Source: Lachnospiraceae bacterium AB2028 | GTDB lineage: Bacteria > Bacillota > Clostridia > Lachnospirales > Lachnospiraceae | Reading direction: 5' to 3' | Length of the DNA stretch: 64,000 nucleotides | Assembly: GCA_000621425.1 (NCBI GenBank) | Contig: KK211275.1 | Coordinates: forward strand, 536,523 to 600,522 | Shown here: positions 6,525-17,095 of the stretch, piece by piece | Position numbering within the stretch: position 1 is the first letter of the stretch | Layout of the letters: each line of letters starts with the position of its first letter | Notes under the pieces: generated by a model | What the model was told of the DNA's origin: nothing | The model's database searches: none | Seen by the model: only the letters and a program-made list of their open reading frames with translations | Translations under genes and position numbers: made by a program

Positions 6525-8927
6525 ATGAAGTACGATTTCAAGGAAGTTGAAGCAAAATGGCAGAAGAAATGGGATGAGGCAGGAGCTTTTAAGGCTGTTG
6601 ATTTTTCTGACAAGCCTAAGTTCTATGGCCTGGTTGAATTCCCTTATCCTTCAGGTGCAGGCATGCACGTAGGACATATCAAGGCTTATTCAGGTCTCGA
6701 GATCATTTCCAGAAAGAGACGCATGCAGGGATATAACGTGCTTTTCCCCATCGGTTTTGATGCTTTCGGCCTTCCTGCGGAAAACTATGCAATAAAGACC
6801 GGCGTACATCCTCGTAAGGTTACGGACGACAATATCGCTAAATTCAGCAACCAGCTTAAGAGCGTCGGTTTTTCCTTTGACTGGGACCGCGTGATCGACA
6901 CTACAGAAGAGGATTACTACAAGTGGACACAGTGGATATTCCTTAAGCTCAATGAAAAAGGACTGGTATTCAGGGATGTTACCAATGTAAACTACTGTCC
7001 TTCTTGTAAGGTGGTTCTTTCCAACGAGGATTCCCAGGGCGGTAAGTGCTATGTCTGCGGTTCTGATGTAGTTCAGAAAACTAAGCCCGTATGGTACCTG
7101 CGCATCACAGAATACGCTGAGAAACTGCTGCAGGGGCTTGATGAGGTTGATTATCTTCCTAACATCCGCCAGCAGCAGGTGAACTGGATAGGCAAGTCCA
7201 AGGGTGCATTCGTTAATTTCTCAATTGCAGATAAGGATGATTTCATCAGGGTATATACCACAAGACCTGATACGCTTTTCGGTGCGAGCTTTATGGTTAT
7301 TGCACCTGAGCATCCTATCATTGATAAATACGAAGCTCAGATCACCAATATGGATGCCGTAAAGGCTTACAGGACAGAATGTGCAAAGAAGACAGAGTTC
7401 GAGCGTACACAGCTTGTAAAGGATAAGACAGGCGTATGCATAGAAGGCCTGCGTGCCATCAATCCTGTTACAAAGAAAGAAATCCCTGTTTACATTTCAG
7501 ACTATGTAATGATGGGTTACGGTACCGGTGCCATAATGGCGGTTCCTGCCCATGACCAGAGAGACTGGGATTTTGCTCATAAGTTCGGTATCGATATAAC
7601 CCCTGTAATCGAGGGCGGCGATATTGAAAAGGAAGCATATACCGGCGACGGCAAGATGATCAATTCAGACTTCTTAAACGGTATTACCACCAAGGCTGAA
7701 GCAATCGACAGGATGCTTGAGGAACTGGCAAAGATGGGTTGCGGTGAAGCAGGAATACAGTACAAGATGAAGGACTGGGCTTTCAACAGACAGCGTTACT
7801 GGGGCGAGCCTATTCCCCTGATCCACTGTCCTAAGTGTGGCATTGTGCAGGTTCCTTATGAGGAGCTGCCTTTACGGCTGCCCAAGGTAGAGAAATACGA
7901 GCCCGGTACAGATGGTGAGTCGCCTCTTGCAAAGATCGATTCCTTCGTTAACTGCAAGTGCCCTAAGTGCGGCGGCGACGCAAAGAGAGAGACAGATACA
8001 ATGCCGCAGTGGGCAGGATCATCATGGTATTTCTTAAGATATATCGATCCTAAGAATGACAAGGCATTTGCAGATCCTGAGAAGTTAAAGTACTGGATGC
8101 CTGTTGACTGGTATAACGGCGGTATGGAGCATGTTACCAGACATATGATCTACTCAAGATTCTGGCACAGATTCCTTTATGACTGTGGATGCGTGCCTGT
8201 GGATGAGCCTTATGCAAAGCGTACAGCCCAGGGTATGATCCTTGGTGCGGACGGCGAGAAGATGAGTAAATCAAGGGGTAATGTTGTGGATCCTCTGGAT
8301 GTTGTAGAGCAGTACGGCGCAGACGTGCTGAGGACATACATTCTCTTCATGGGTAACTATGGCGACGCAGCACCCTGGAATGATTCATCAGTTCGTGGAT
8401 GTAAGCGTTTTATAGACAGAATCGCAACCCTTACAGATATGGTAAGTGGCGAAGGAATGAGCAGCGACCTTGAGTCTTCATTCCACAAGACAATAAAGAA
8501 GGTATCGAACGACATTGAAGAGATGAAGTTCAATACCGCGATAGCAGCACTTATGGAGCTTGTAAATGAGATCTATACAAAGGGCAGCATTACAAAGGAT
8601 GAGTTGGTGATCCTTATAAAGCTTATGTGCCCTGTAGCACCACATATCTGCGAGGAAATCTGGGAGAGCTTAGGGGGCGAGGGCCTGCTTTCACTTTCAG
8701 CATGGCCTGAGTATGACGAGAGCAAGTGCGTTGATGCAGAAATCGAGATCGCAGTTCAGATCTGCGGCAAGCTCAAAGGCACAATCACAATACCCATAGA
8801 TTCCGACAAGGATGTGGCTATTGCCAAGGCTAAGGAGCTTTCAAATGTGGCTGCAGCCATCGAGGGCAAGACCATTGTGAAGGAAATCTATGTACCTAAT
8901 AAGATAGTTAATATCGTTGCGAAATAA
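6525..8927 (+). CDS. leuS: Leucyl-tRNA synthetase
   Basis: 800-residue class I aminoacyl-tRNA synthetase charging tRNA-Leu. The HIGH-type motif reads HVGH at 48-51, the KMSKS motif is at 579-583, zinc-binding cysteine pairs occur (CPSC...CYVC near 160-185 and CPKC pairs near 440-490), and the CP1 editing domain with the threonine-rich region TTRPDTLFGA and GTGAIMAVPAHDQRD is complete. Length matches the usual 800-810 of Gram-positive LeuRS. GAAGGA precedes the ATG. No T-box leader is visible in the 20-base gap after aroE, so leucine-responsive tRNA control is not evident here. Confidence 0.97.
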   Translation: MKYDFKEVEAKWQKKWDEAGAFKAVDFSDKPKFYGLVEFPYPSGAGMHVGHIKAYSGLEIISRKRRMQGYNVLFPIGFDAFGLPAENYAIKTGVHPRKVTDDNIAKFSNQLKSVGFSFDWDRVIDTTEEDYYKWTQWIFLKLNEKGLVFRDVTNVNYCPSCKVVLSNEDSQGGKCYVCGSDVVQKTKPVWYLRITEYAEKLLQGLDEVDYLPNIRQQQVNWIGKSKGAFVNFSIADKDDFIRVYTTRPDTLFGASFMVIAPEHPIIDKYEAQITNMDAVKAYRTECAKKTEFERTQLVKDKTGVCIEGLRAINPVTKKEIPVYISDYVMMGYGTGAIMAVPAHDQRDWDFAHKFGIDITPVIEGGDIEKEAYTGDGKMINSDFLNGITTKAEAIDRMLEELAKMGCGEAGIQYKMKDWAFNRQRYWGEPIPLIHCPKCGIVQVPYEELPLRLPKVEKYEPGTDGESPLAKIDSFVNCKCPKCGGDAKRETDTMPQWAGSSWYFLRYIDPKNDKAFADPEKLKYWMPVDWYNGGMEHVTRHMIYSRFWHRFLYDCGCVPVDEPYAKRTAQGMILGADGEKMSKSRGNVVDPLDVVEQYGADVLRTYILFMGNYGDAAPWNDSSVRGCKRFIDRIATLTDMVSGEGMSSDLESSFHKTIKKVSNDIEEMKFNTAIAALMELVNEIYTKGSITKDELVILIKLMCPVAPHICEEIWESLGGEGLLSLSAWPEYDESKCVDAEIEIAVQICGKLKGTITIPIDSDKDVAIAKAKELSNVAAAIEGKTIVKEIYVPNKIVNIVAK

Positions 8928-8948
8928 GAATAATACAGAGGAAAAACT

Positions 8949-10478
8949 ATGAAAAACATTTTATACCACAGTACCAGGGATAACGAAAAGATGCTTACCG
9001 CATCCCAGGCAGTTTTAAAGGGGCTTGCGGATGATGGCGGACTTTTTGTGCCGGAAGAACTTCCGAAGCTGGATATAAGTTTTGACGAGCTTAAGAAGAT
9101 GGATTATAGGCAGACTGCCTATGAGGTAATGAAGCTTTTCCTTACTGACTACACAGAGGAAGAACTCAAGTACTGCATAGAGCATGCCTATGATTCCAAA
9201 TTCGACACAGAGGAGATCGCACCCCTTGTATCTGCAGGCGGGGCATATTACCTTGAGCTTTTCCATGGTGCAACCATTGCGTTCAAGGATATGGCTCTTT
9301 CCATACTGCCTTACCTTATGACTACTGCGGCAAAGAAGAATGACCTTAAGGAAGAGATAGTCATCCTGACTGCTACAAGCGGTGATACAGGAAAGGCTGC
9401 CCTTGCAGGCTTTGCTGATGTGCCCGGTACCCGTATCGTTGTTTTTTACCCCAAGAACGGCGTTTCACCGGTACAGGAAAAGCAGATGGTAACACAGAAG
9501 GGGCAGAATGTAAGGGTTATCGGAATAACCGGAAATTTTGATGATGCTCAGACCGGCGTAAAGAGGATGTTCGGTGACGAGAAACTTGCTGAAGAGCTTA
9601 AAGCTAAAGGCTTTGTATTCTCATCAGCAAATTCCATCAACATCGGACGCCTGGTTCCGCAGGTAGTTTATTATGTATATGCATATGTTCAGCTCTTAAA
9701 GAACGGCAAGCTTTCTGAAGGCGACAAGATCAATTTCACGGTTCCTACAGGAAACTTCGGTAATATCCTGGCTGCATATTATGCAAAGAATTTGGGAGTG
9801 CCTGTAAACAAGCTTATCTGCGCTTCAAATACCAACCGTGTGCTTTATGATTTCTTCAGCACCGGAACATATGATAAGAACCACGAGATGGACGAGACTA
9901 GCAAAGCTTTCACAAACGAAAGAAAGTTCATGCTCACCGGCTCACCTTCCATGGATATTCTTATATCAAGCAACCTTGAGAGACTTATTTATTTCATCGC
10001 AGGCGCAGATACAAAGAAGAATGCAGCACTTATGGCTGACCTTTCATCAAAAGGAGCATATACCATTGATGACAGCATGAAATCAGCTCTTGCAGGATTC
10101 GAAAGCGGTTATGCGGATGAAAAGAAGACGGCAGATAAGATAAAGTCGCTGTATGACGAGACAGGCTATGTGATTGATACACATACAGCTGTTGCAGGCG
10201 CAGTATATGATGAATACAAGGCGGCAAGCGGTGATGATACCGTAACCGTTATCGCATCCACAGCAAGCCCATATAAGTTTGCAAAGACTGTAATGACAGC
10301 CATAGATTCCGCAAATGCTAGTGTGGATGATTTCAAGCTTATTGACAAGCTCTGCGAGATTTCCAACACAGATATCCCTCAGGCTATCGAGGATATCCGT
10401 TCCGCTGCAGTCCTTCACGACATCGTTTGCGACAAGGAAGACATGCCGGCACAGGTGAAATCTTTCCTGGGTGTGTAA
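8949..10478 (+). CDS. thrC: Threonine synthase
   Basis: 509-residue PLP enzyme that converts O-phosphohomoserine to threonine. The N-terminal YHSTR...GLADDGGLFVPE segment is typical of the longer, class II type (about 500 residues) threonine synthases; PLP lysine is K113 in GATIAFKDMALS; the phosphate-binding region is TATSGDTGKAALAGFAD. It follows leuS by 21 bases with AGAGGAAAA upstream and is probably in the same transcript. The rest of the threonine pathway is not in the window. Confidence 0.95.
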   Translation: MKNILYHSTRDNEKMLTASQAVLKGLADDGGLFVPEELPKLDISFDELKKMDYRQTAYEVMKLFLTDYTEEELKYCIEHAYDSKFDTEEIAPLVSAGGAYYLELFHGATIAFKDMALSILPYLMTTAAKKNDLKEEIVILTATSGDTGKAALAGFADVPGTRIVVFYPKNGVSPVQEKQMVTQKGQNVRVIGITGNFDDAQTGVKRMFGDEKLAEELKAKGFVFSSANSINIGRLVPQVVYYVYAYVQLLKNGKLSEGDKINFTVPTGNFGNILAAYYAKNLGVPVNKLICASNTNRVLYDFFSTGTYDKNHEMDETSKAFTNERKFMLTGSPSMDILISSNLERLIYFIAGADTKKNAALMADLSSKGAYTIDDSMKSALAGFESGYADEKKTADKIKSLYDETGYVIDTHTAVAGAVYDEYKAASGDDTVTVIASTASPYKFAKTVMTAIDSANASVDDFKLIDKLCEISNTDIPQAIEDIRSAAVLHDIVCDKEDMPAQVKSFLGV

Positions 10479-10600
10479 ATCAGTCCAGGGTAATGCAAAT
10501 TGTTCCGGCGCGAATGCCAACTTGCGTTTGCTTCCGAACATAAGCCCATAAAATAAATGGTTACAGAATAGCTTATATCTATTTCATAGGGGAGTTACGG

Positions 10601-11485
10601 ATGAAACATATCTTAATGGTCGATGATGTGACCACAAATCTGAAAAGCGCTGCAGAGGTTCTGCAGCCTTTTTATCATCTTTCCATGGCAAAGTCCGGCA
10701 AGCAGGCCTTGAATTTCCTAAAAAAGAACCGTCCGGACCTTATCCTTCTTGATATCATGATGCCGGATATGGACGGCTATGAAACCATGGAGCAGATCAA
10801 ACTGAATCCTAAGGCAGCAAATATCCCTATAATTTTTTTGACCGCTGATGCTGAGCGGGAGAGTGAAATCCGCGGCATGAAGATGGGGGCCGTGGACTAT
10901 ATCACCAAGCCCTTTGAAGCAGAAGCTATGCTGGGACGTATCGAAAAAGTTCTTCAGATGGAGGATATGCGCAAGAATATCTTAAGCTCTGCCCAGAAAG
11001 ATCTTTTAACAGATCTCTGGAAGCCTGAGTATCTGGAAAATGAGATCAATTCCCAACTTAAACATATTGCAGATAACGGCGCTACTTTTATGCAGGTGGA
11101 TTTTGATGATTTCAGATTAGCTATGGCTACAGGTCATAGCAGCAATGCAGACGGCGTCATCATCAGATTCTGTGACAGCTTAAAAAAAATTGTCCCCAAC
11201 GGCTCAATACTCGGCCGCCTTGGAAAGGATCGCTTTCTGATTTTTATTCCCTATAATCTGAACGAAATTGAGATGATGGGACTTTGCACCGACATAAGAG
11301 AAGTGTCCATGCAGGAAGCGAACATCGCGTCATCATCAGATACCAGGCTTACTGCATCCATTGCCATAGCCTTGGCACCGCAGCACGGAACGGACTATGA
11401 TACCTTAAGCCGTAAGCTTGATATGGCAATGTATTACATCAAACAGACAGGCAAGAATCAGACTCATATATACAGAGGAAATTAG
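10601..11485 (+). CDS. Response regulator with degenerate GGDEF domain
   Basis: 294-residue cytoplasmic signalling protein. Residues 1-120 are a receiver domain with acidic pocket D8-D9, phospho-acceptor D51 in LLDIMMPDMDG, a T/S at FLTAD and K-P in YITKPF. Residues about 130-290 have the fold signature of a GGDEF domain (DLLTDLWKPEYLENEI, then the late SIAIALAPQHGTDYDTLSRKLDMAMYYIKQTGKN), but the catalytic loop reads GKDRF instead of GGDEF and the IND-GH substrate region is replaced by AMATGHSSNAD. It is therefore unlikely to make c-di-GMP and may bind a ligand or partner. AGGGGAG lies 6 bases before the ATG. No kinase gene is adjacent. Confidence 0.85.
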   Translation: MKHILMVDDVTTNLKSAAEVLQPFYHLSMAKSGKQALNFLKKNRPDLILLDIMMPDMDGYETMEQIKLNPKAANIPIIFLTADAERESEIRGMKMGAVDYITKPFEAEAMLGRIEKVLQMEDMRKNILSSAQKDLLTDLWKPEYLENEINSQLKHIADNGATFMQVDFDDFRLAMATGHSSNADGVIIRFCDSLKKIVPNGSILGRLGKDRFLIFIPYNLNEIEMMGLCTDIREVSMQEANIASSSDTRLTASIAIALAPQHGTDYDTLSRKLDMAMYYIKQTGKNQTHIYRGN

Positions 11486-11544
11486 TGCTATAAAGCGTTT
11501 AAATTAAGTTTTTTATAAACCGACATATAATACGGAGGGTTAAA

Positions 11545-13386
11545 ATGATCGGTATCGATAACAAACAGAATTCCGACGGAAAAGAAAAGGCGGCCGAGAA
11601 TACAGCTATTCTGGAAAGACTTGCTGCATTGCGGAAAGTAATGGAAGAAAAGCAGGTTAATTGGTGCCTTTTTGTGACTTCCGATCCGCATGGTTCTGAG
11701 TATATTAATGACTGTTATGAAAGCAGACGCTTTTTTTCGGGTTTTACAGGCTCTAACGGTGATCTGCTGGTAGGCCTGTCAGACGCTTTGCTCTGGACTG
11801 ACGGCAGGTATTTTGTCCAGGCCGAGAAAGAACTTGCAGGAACCGGCATCAAAATGATGAAGATTGGTGATGACGATACGCCTAAGCTTACCGAATACAT
11901 AAAAAACAGAGTATGTGCCGGTGAGCGACTTGTAACTGATGGCAGGATGCTAAACGCTGCAACCGGAATTAAGATTGCAGAAATTTTAAAGAAAAAACGC
12001 GCCATATTCCTGACAGACGAAGATCCTGCAGCATGGATCTGGACAGACAGGCCGGCTGACAGCACAGGGGAGATCACTATACTTCCGGATAAATTAACAG
12101 GCAAGAATGCGGCATTTAAGCTTAGCGCGCTTTCATCAAAAATACGGGAAACCGGCGCAAGCTCACATGTTATAACATCGCTGGATGACCAGATGTGGCT
12201 ATTTAACATAAGGGGCTGTGACATTGAATGCAATCCGGTTGCATATGCGTACACGGTGATAAACGGCCGGAATGTGAGCGTATACCTTAAGGAACCTGTT
12301 TCTCCAACGGTAAAGGATTATTTCGGCAGTTTAAATGTAAATGTCAGGAATTATGATAACTTTTATGCCGACCTGGAAAAAGGCAATTTAACAACGCCTG
12401 TTACAGTTGATCCGGCAAAGATCAATTACCGTGCATACCAGCTGATCAGAAAGAAGGGAAAGATCGTAGAGTGCAGCAATCCCACGGGTCTTATGAAAGC
12501 CATAAAGAACGAGCGTGAGATTGCAAATATGAAGGATATATATGTCCTTGACAGTGCCGTCTTAGCTATCTTCCTGCATTATATAAAGAAAAATGCAAAA
12601 TCAGGGGACTTGAACGAGTATGATGCAGCCATGATGCTTGATAATATGCGTTCACAGATAGATGGTTTTAACGACCTTTCTTTCCCGACCATCAGCGCTT
12701 TCGGTTCCAATGCAGCTATGATGCATTATGAAGCAACAGAGACTGACCATGCCAAAATAGAAGCAAACGGCCTGTATCTTGTTGACTCAGGCGGACAGTA
12801 TGACGGCGGCACTACGGATGTGACCAGGACGCTGGTGCTTGGCAAAGTTTCCGATGAGATAAAGAGACAGTTTACCAGGGTGGTCGTAGGTATGCTTAGA
12901 CTACAGAATACGGTATTTCTTGAGGGCTGTGCCGGCAGGAACCTGGATATTATGGCAAGAGAACCTGTCTGGGAACTTTGCATGGATTACAAGTGCGGCA
13001 CCGGTCATGGCGTAGGCTATATGCTGAATGTCCACGAGGGGCCCCATTCCATACGTTGGCGTCCTGGCGAAGGCAAGGAAGAACCAATAAAGCCTGGAAT
13101 GATTGTTTCTGATGAGCCCGGAGTATATGTTGCCGGCAGCCATGGAATAAGGATAGAGAATATTCTTCTCTGCAAGGAAGTGGCAGAGAATGGAGAAGGC
13201 AGATTCCTTACTTTTGAACCGCTTACATATGTACCCATAGACTTAGATGGCATACTTCCGGACGAGATGGAACCCAGGGACAGGGCTTTGCTCAATGCAT
13301 ACCATAAGGCTGTCAGAAAGAAGCTGATGCCCTTTATGGAAGGTGACGATATCTCCTGGCTAAAGGAAGCGACGAGGGCTATTTAG
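11545..13386 (+). CDS. Aminopeptidase P family Xaa-Pro peptidase (M24B)
   Basis: 613-residue cytosolic metallopeptidase that removes an N-terminal residue preceding proline. Two creatinase-like N-terminal domains (about 20-320) precede the pita-bread catalytic domain. The five metal ligands are visible: D414 and D425 in VDSGGQYDGGTTDVTRT, H488 in GTGHGVGY, E524 in DEPGVY and E538 in RIENIL. The C-terminal extension fits the three-domain form of about 600 residues. CGGAGGG precedes the ATG. It sits between a signalling gene and the rplU operon and looks monocistronic. Confidence 0.93.
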   Translation: MIGIDNKQNSDGKEKAAENTAILERLAALRKVMEEKQVNWCLFVTSDPHGSEYINDCYESRRFFSGFTGSNGDLLVGLSDALLWTDGRYFVQAEKELAGTGIKMMKIGDDDTPKLTEYIKNRVCAGERLVTDGRMLNAATGIKIAEILKKKRAIFLTDEDPAAWIWTDRPADSTGEITILPDKLTGKNAAFKLSALSSKIRETGASSHVITSLDDQMWLFNIRGCDIECNPVAYAYTVINGRNVSVYLKEPVSPTVKDYFGSLNVNVRNYDNFYADLEKGNLTTPVTVDPAKINYRAYQLIRKKGKIVECSNPTGLMKAIKNEREIANMKDIYVLDSAVLAIFLHYIKKNAKSGDLNEYDAAMMLDNMRSQIDGFNDLSFPTISAFGSNAAMMHYEATETDHAKIEANGLYLVDSGGQYDGGTTDVTRTLVLGKVSDEIKRQFTRVVVGMLRLQNTVFLEGCAGRNLDIMAREPVWELCMDYKCGTGHGVGYMLNVHEGPHSIRWRPGEGKEEPIKPGMIVSDEPGVYVAGSHGIRIENILLCKEVAENGEGRFLTFEPLTYVPIDLDGILPDEMEPRDRALLNAYHKAVRKKLMPFMEGDDISWLKEATRAI

Positions 13387-13397
13387 ATATTTTTTGC

Positions 13398-13426
13398 TTG
13401 ACATAATAACACTCTAATGATAATAT
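13398..13426 (+). promoter_or_regulatory. Sigma-A promoter for rplU-prp-rpmA
   Basis: TTGACA at 13398-13403 and TAATAT at 13421-13426 with a 17-base spacer. It is near-consensus and placed about 90 bases before rplU, leaving room for the structured leader. Confidence 0.88.
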
Positions 13427-13432
13427 TTTACG

Positions 13433-13510
13433 GTATGCCGCATGGCGAGGTAGAAGATTTTGCCTTTTACAGGCAGGACACCATAGTCAGCGAGACTGGA
13501 AGAAGGAGGT
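13433..13510 (+). ncRNA. Probable ribosomal protein L21 leader
   Basis: The transcribed leader between the promoter and rplU holds a TGCCT/AGGCA hairpin (13461-13475, loop TTTAC) and an AGTC/GACT hairpin (13485-13497) just before the strong Shine-Dalgarno sequence AGAAGGAGG at 13501-13509. Firmicutes L21 operons are known to carry a conserved leader in this place (L21 leader family) thought to bind the ribosomal protein. The match to that family is by position and hairpins only; a covariance model search was not possible. Confidence 0.55.
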
Positions 13511-13516
13511 AGTCCT

Positions 13517-13822
13517 ATGTACGCAATTATTGCAACAGGCGGAAAGCAGTACAAAGTTTCCGAAGGTGATGTAATAAAGGTTGAAAAGCTTGCTGCTGAG
13601 GCAGGTGAGACAGTTACTTTCGATAATGTACTTGCAGTATCCGATGGCACTTTAAAGGTTGGCAGTGATGTGTCTGGTGCTAAGGTAAGCGCTACAGTTG
13701 TTTCTCAGGGCAGAGACAAGAAGGTAGTTGTTTACAAGTATAAGCCCAAGACAGGTTATCACAAGAAGAACGGTCACAGACAGGCATTTACGCAGGTTAA
13801 GATCGATTCTATTAAAGCCTGA
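13517..13822 (+). CDS. rplU: 50S ribosomal protein L21
   Basis: 101-residue large-subunit protein that binds 23S rRNA. The beginning [14 protein letters not shown] and the end [14 protein letters not shown] are diagnostic. It is the first gene of the rplU-prp-rpmA unit, behind a strong promoter and leader RNA, and has an excellent AGAAGGAGG ribosome-binding site. Confidence 0.98.
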   Translation: MYAIIATGGKQYKVSEGDVIKVEKLAAEAGETVTFDNVLAVSDGTLKVGSDVSGAKVSATVVSQGRDKKVVVYKYKPKTGYHKKNGHRQAFTQVKIDSIKA

Positions 13823-13837
13823 ATCTGAGGTCGCACT

Positions 13838-14170
13838 ATGATCGATGTATGTGTTACAAGCTGCGGTGAGCATTCTTACAGAAGGATAGACTGTAGCGGA
13901 CATGCAGGATTTGCTGAAGGCGGAAAAGACATAGTTTGTGCATCGGTTTCCATACTGGTGATCAACACTGTTAATTCCATAGAAACCTTCACAAAATGCA
14001 AGGTCATAGAGGCAGAGGAAGATTCGGTGAACGGCCGTGCATCCGTGATTTTTCCGGATGGAACGGAAGAAGATGCCACATTGCTTATAGATTCTATGCT
14101 TTTGGGTATCAAATCTATAGAAAAGCAATACGGCAGCAAATTTGTGAAGTTGACAGAAGTGAAAGAATAA
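13838..14170 (+). CDS. prp: Ribosomal-processing cysteine protease Prp
   Basis: 110-residue YsxB/Prp family protease. The catalytic dyad is H22 in [10 protein letters not shown] and C34 in DIVCASVS. In Firmicutes this enzyme removes the N-terminal extension of ribosomal protein L27 before ribosome assembly. The gene sits between rplU and rpmA, and the L27 encoded next carries exactly the expected extension, so the pair is coherent. It starts 15 bases after rplU. Confidence 0.95.
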   Translation: MIDVCVTSCGEHSYRRIDCSGHAGFAEGGKDIVCASVSILVINTVNSIETFTKCKVIEAEEDSVNGRASVIFPDGTEEDATLLIDSMLLGIKSIEKQYGSKFVKLTEVKE

Positions 14171-14183
14171 GGAGGCGAAAGCC

Positions 14184-14474
14184 ATGATGAAATTAGACCT
14201 TCAGTTCTTTGCTCATAAGAAGGGTGTGGGATCCACCAAGAACGGCAGAGATTCCGAATCCAAGAGACTTGGAGCAAAGAGAGCGGACGGACAGTTCGTA
14301 AAAGCCGGCAATATCATCTACAGACAGCGCGGCACTAAGATCCACCCCGGACTTAATGTCGGACGCGGCGGCGATGATACATTATTTGCTACAGCTGACG
14401 GAATTCTTCGTTTTGAGCGTTTAGGCCGCGATAAGAAGCAGGCAAGCGTTTATCCCCAGGCTGAGGAGAAATAA
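14184..14474 (+). CDS. rpmA: 50S ribosomal protein L27 with cleavable N-terminal extension
   Basis: 96-residue protein at the peptidyl transferase centre. The N-terminus MMKLDLQFF precedes [19 protein letters not shown] is the Prp recognition motif and cleavage is expected between F9 and A10. The motifs [13 protein letters not shown] and [15 protein letters not shown] are diagnostic. Two adjacent ATG codons (14184 and 14187) are both compatible with the AAGGAGG at 14170-14176. Confidence 0.97.
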   Translation: MMKLDLQFFAHKKGVGSTKNGRDSESKRLGAKRADGQFVKAGNIIYRQRGTKIHPGLNVGRGGDDTLFATADGILRFERLGRDKKQASVYPQAEEK

Positions 14475-14514
14475 GTCTGATAAGGAAGACGAAGCGTCAC
14501 AACGGTTAATATAA

Positions 14515-15921
<1,407 letters not shown>

Positions 15922-15933
15922 CCGGAGGGAATT

Positions 15934-16278
15934 ATGGCAATAACACTTACAAGTAAACAGCGGGCATATCTAAGAGGCCTCGCATCTACCGAGAAACCTT
16001 TATTTTCCATAGGTAAGAGCAATCTGACACCGGAGATAACCAATGCAGTTGCAGAGGCTTTTGCAAACAGAGAAATAATTAAAGTAAATATCCTAAAAAG
16101 CACTGCTGATGAACAGGATGAAGAGGGGCTTAGGAATATCGGCGAGATTCTTGCGGAACGCACAGGTGCAGTACTGGTGTGCAATATAGGCAGAAAGCTG
16201 GTTTTATACAAGCCTTTTAAGGAAAGTAGTGATAAGAAGGATAAAAAGTACGCCAACCGGATAAAACTGCCAAAATAA
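15934..16278 (+). CDS. yhbY: YhbY family RNA-binding protein (CRM domain)
   Basis: 114-residue protein with the CRM fold: LTSKQRAYLRGLA at the start, FSIGKSNLTPEI, then the GxxG-type loop and TGAVLVCNIGRKLVLYKP. The family binds pre-50S rRNA and acts in ribosome assembly. It is in the conserved obgE-yhbY-nadD-yqeK-rsfS order, with GGAGG upstream and 12 bases from obgE. Confidence 0.93.
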   Translation: MAITLTSKQRAYLRGLASTEKPLFSIGKSNLTPEITNAVAEAFANREIIKVNILKSTADEQDEEGLRNIGEILAERTGAVLVCNIGRKLVLYKPFKESSDKKDKKYANRIKLPK

Positions 16279-16302
16279 TGCAGTAGTTATACCAAACGAA
16301 GT

Positions 16303-17091
16303 ATGGGATTTAATTTCTTTAAAAAGAAAAAAGATAGCAAAAACGCATATACCATCCTGCAAAATTCAGGCAACAGTATCACGTATTCTGCTGCCCAAAA
16401 GAAAAGGATGTGTGTATTCGGCGGCACATTTGATCCCATGCACAGGGCACATTTAGGCATGGCCTTTAAAGCCTGCCGCACTTTTTCCATAGACAAGATG
16501 CTTTTTATGCCAAGCGGAGAGTCCTATTTTAAAACCGGGGTAAGCAGTACCTCAGACAGATTAGAAATCTGTCAGTTGTCTGTACAGGAATATTCACAGC
16601 TGCCGGATATAAAAGAGCATCTTTCAGCCTGTGAATGGACAGTATCCGACCTGGAAATAAAAAGAGAAGGCAAAACATACACTTATGAGACCATAGAGTC
16701 CTTAAGGACTCAGTTTCCTGACTATGACATATATTTTCTTGTTGGAGAGGATACTTTAAGAAGTATGGAGACATGGCGTGAGCCACAGATAGTTTTTGCC
16801 GGCTGCATTGTTATAGCTGCTGCCAGGCCGTCAAGACAGGGGCAGTATTTCGATGAGAGCGGACATGAGATTCATACTGATGCTCAAAGATTTGATCCGT
16901 CGTGCGAACGCATTGAAGACCTTCAGGCAAGGCTAATGAAACAATATCCTGCAGAAATCCATATAATGCGCTTTGACGAAGATATGTCATCATCTTCTAT
17001 TAAGGAAGATATAAGATCCGGCAATGATGTTTCCGACAAACTCATGCCGACAGCATATAAATATATTTCAAGCAAAGGACTGTATAAATAG
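16303..17091 (+). CDS. nadD: Nicotinate-nucleotide adenylyltransferase with N-terminal extension
   Basis: 262-residue enzyme converting nicotinate mononucleotide to deamido-NAD. The nucleotidyltransferase motif GGTFDPMHRAH and the late motif MSSSSIKEDIRSG are present. NadD proteins usually begin about two residues before GGTFDP; here about 35 lysine-rich residues (MGFNFFKKKK onward) come first. The ATG at 16303 lacks a clear ribosome-binding site, and an alternative ATG at 16408 preceded by AAAAGG would give the standard length, so the start is uncertain. yqeK follows after 4 bases. Confidence 0.9.
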   Translation: MGFNFFKKKKDSKNAYTILQNSGNSITYSAAQKKRMCVFGGTFDPMHRAHLGMAFKACRTFSIDKMLFMPSGESYFKTGVSSTSDRLEICQLSVQEYSQLPDIKEHLSACEWTVSDLEIKREGKTYTYETIESLRTQFPDYDIYFLVGEDTLRSMETWREPQIVFAGCIVIAAARPSRQGQYFDESGHEIHTDAQRFDPSCERIEDLQARLMKQYPAEIHIMRFDEDMSSSSIKEDIRSGNDVSDKLMPTAYKYISSKGLYK

Positions 17092-17095
17092 CTAT

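Noticed and set aside
10479-10600. Imperfect hairpin after thrC (TGTTCCGG...CCGAACA)
   Set aside because: Pairing is interrupted by a bulge and a long loop, and no T-tract follows; not enough to call a terminator or riboswitch.
11526-11531. TATAAT just before the aminopeptidase P gene
   Set aside because: A start site from it would fall within the Shine-Dalgarno sequence, and no -35 is seen.
17024-17095. YqeK start inside nadD
   Set aside because: The added residues overlap nadD in another frame and match nothing; ATG 17096 directly follows the nadD stop.
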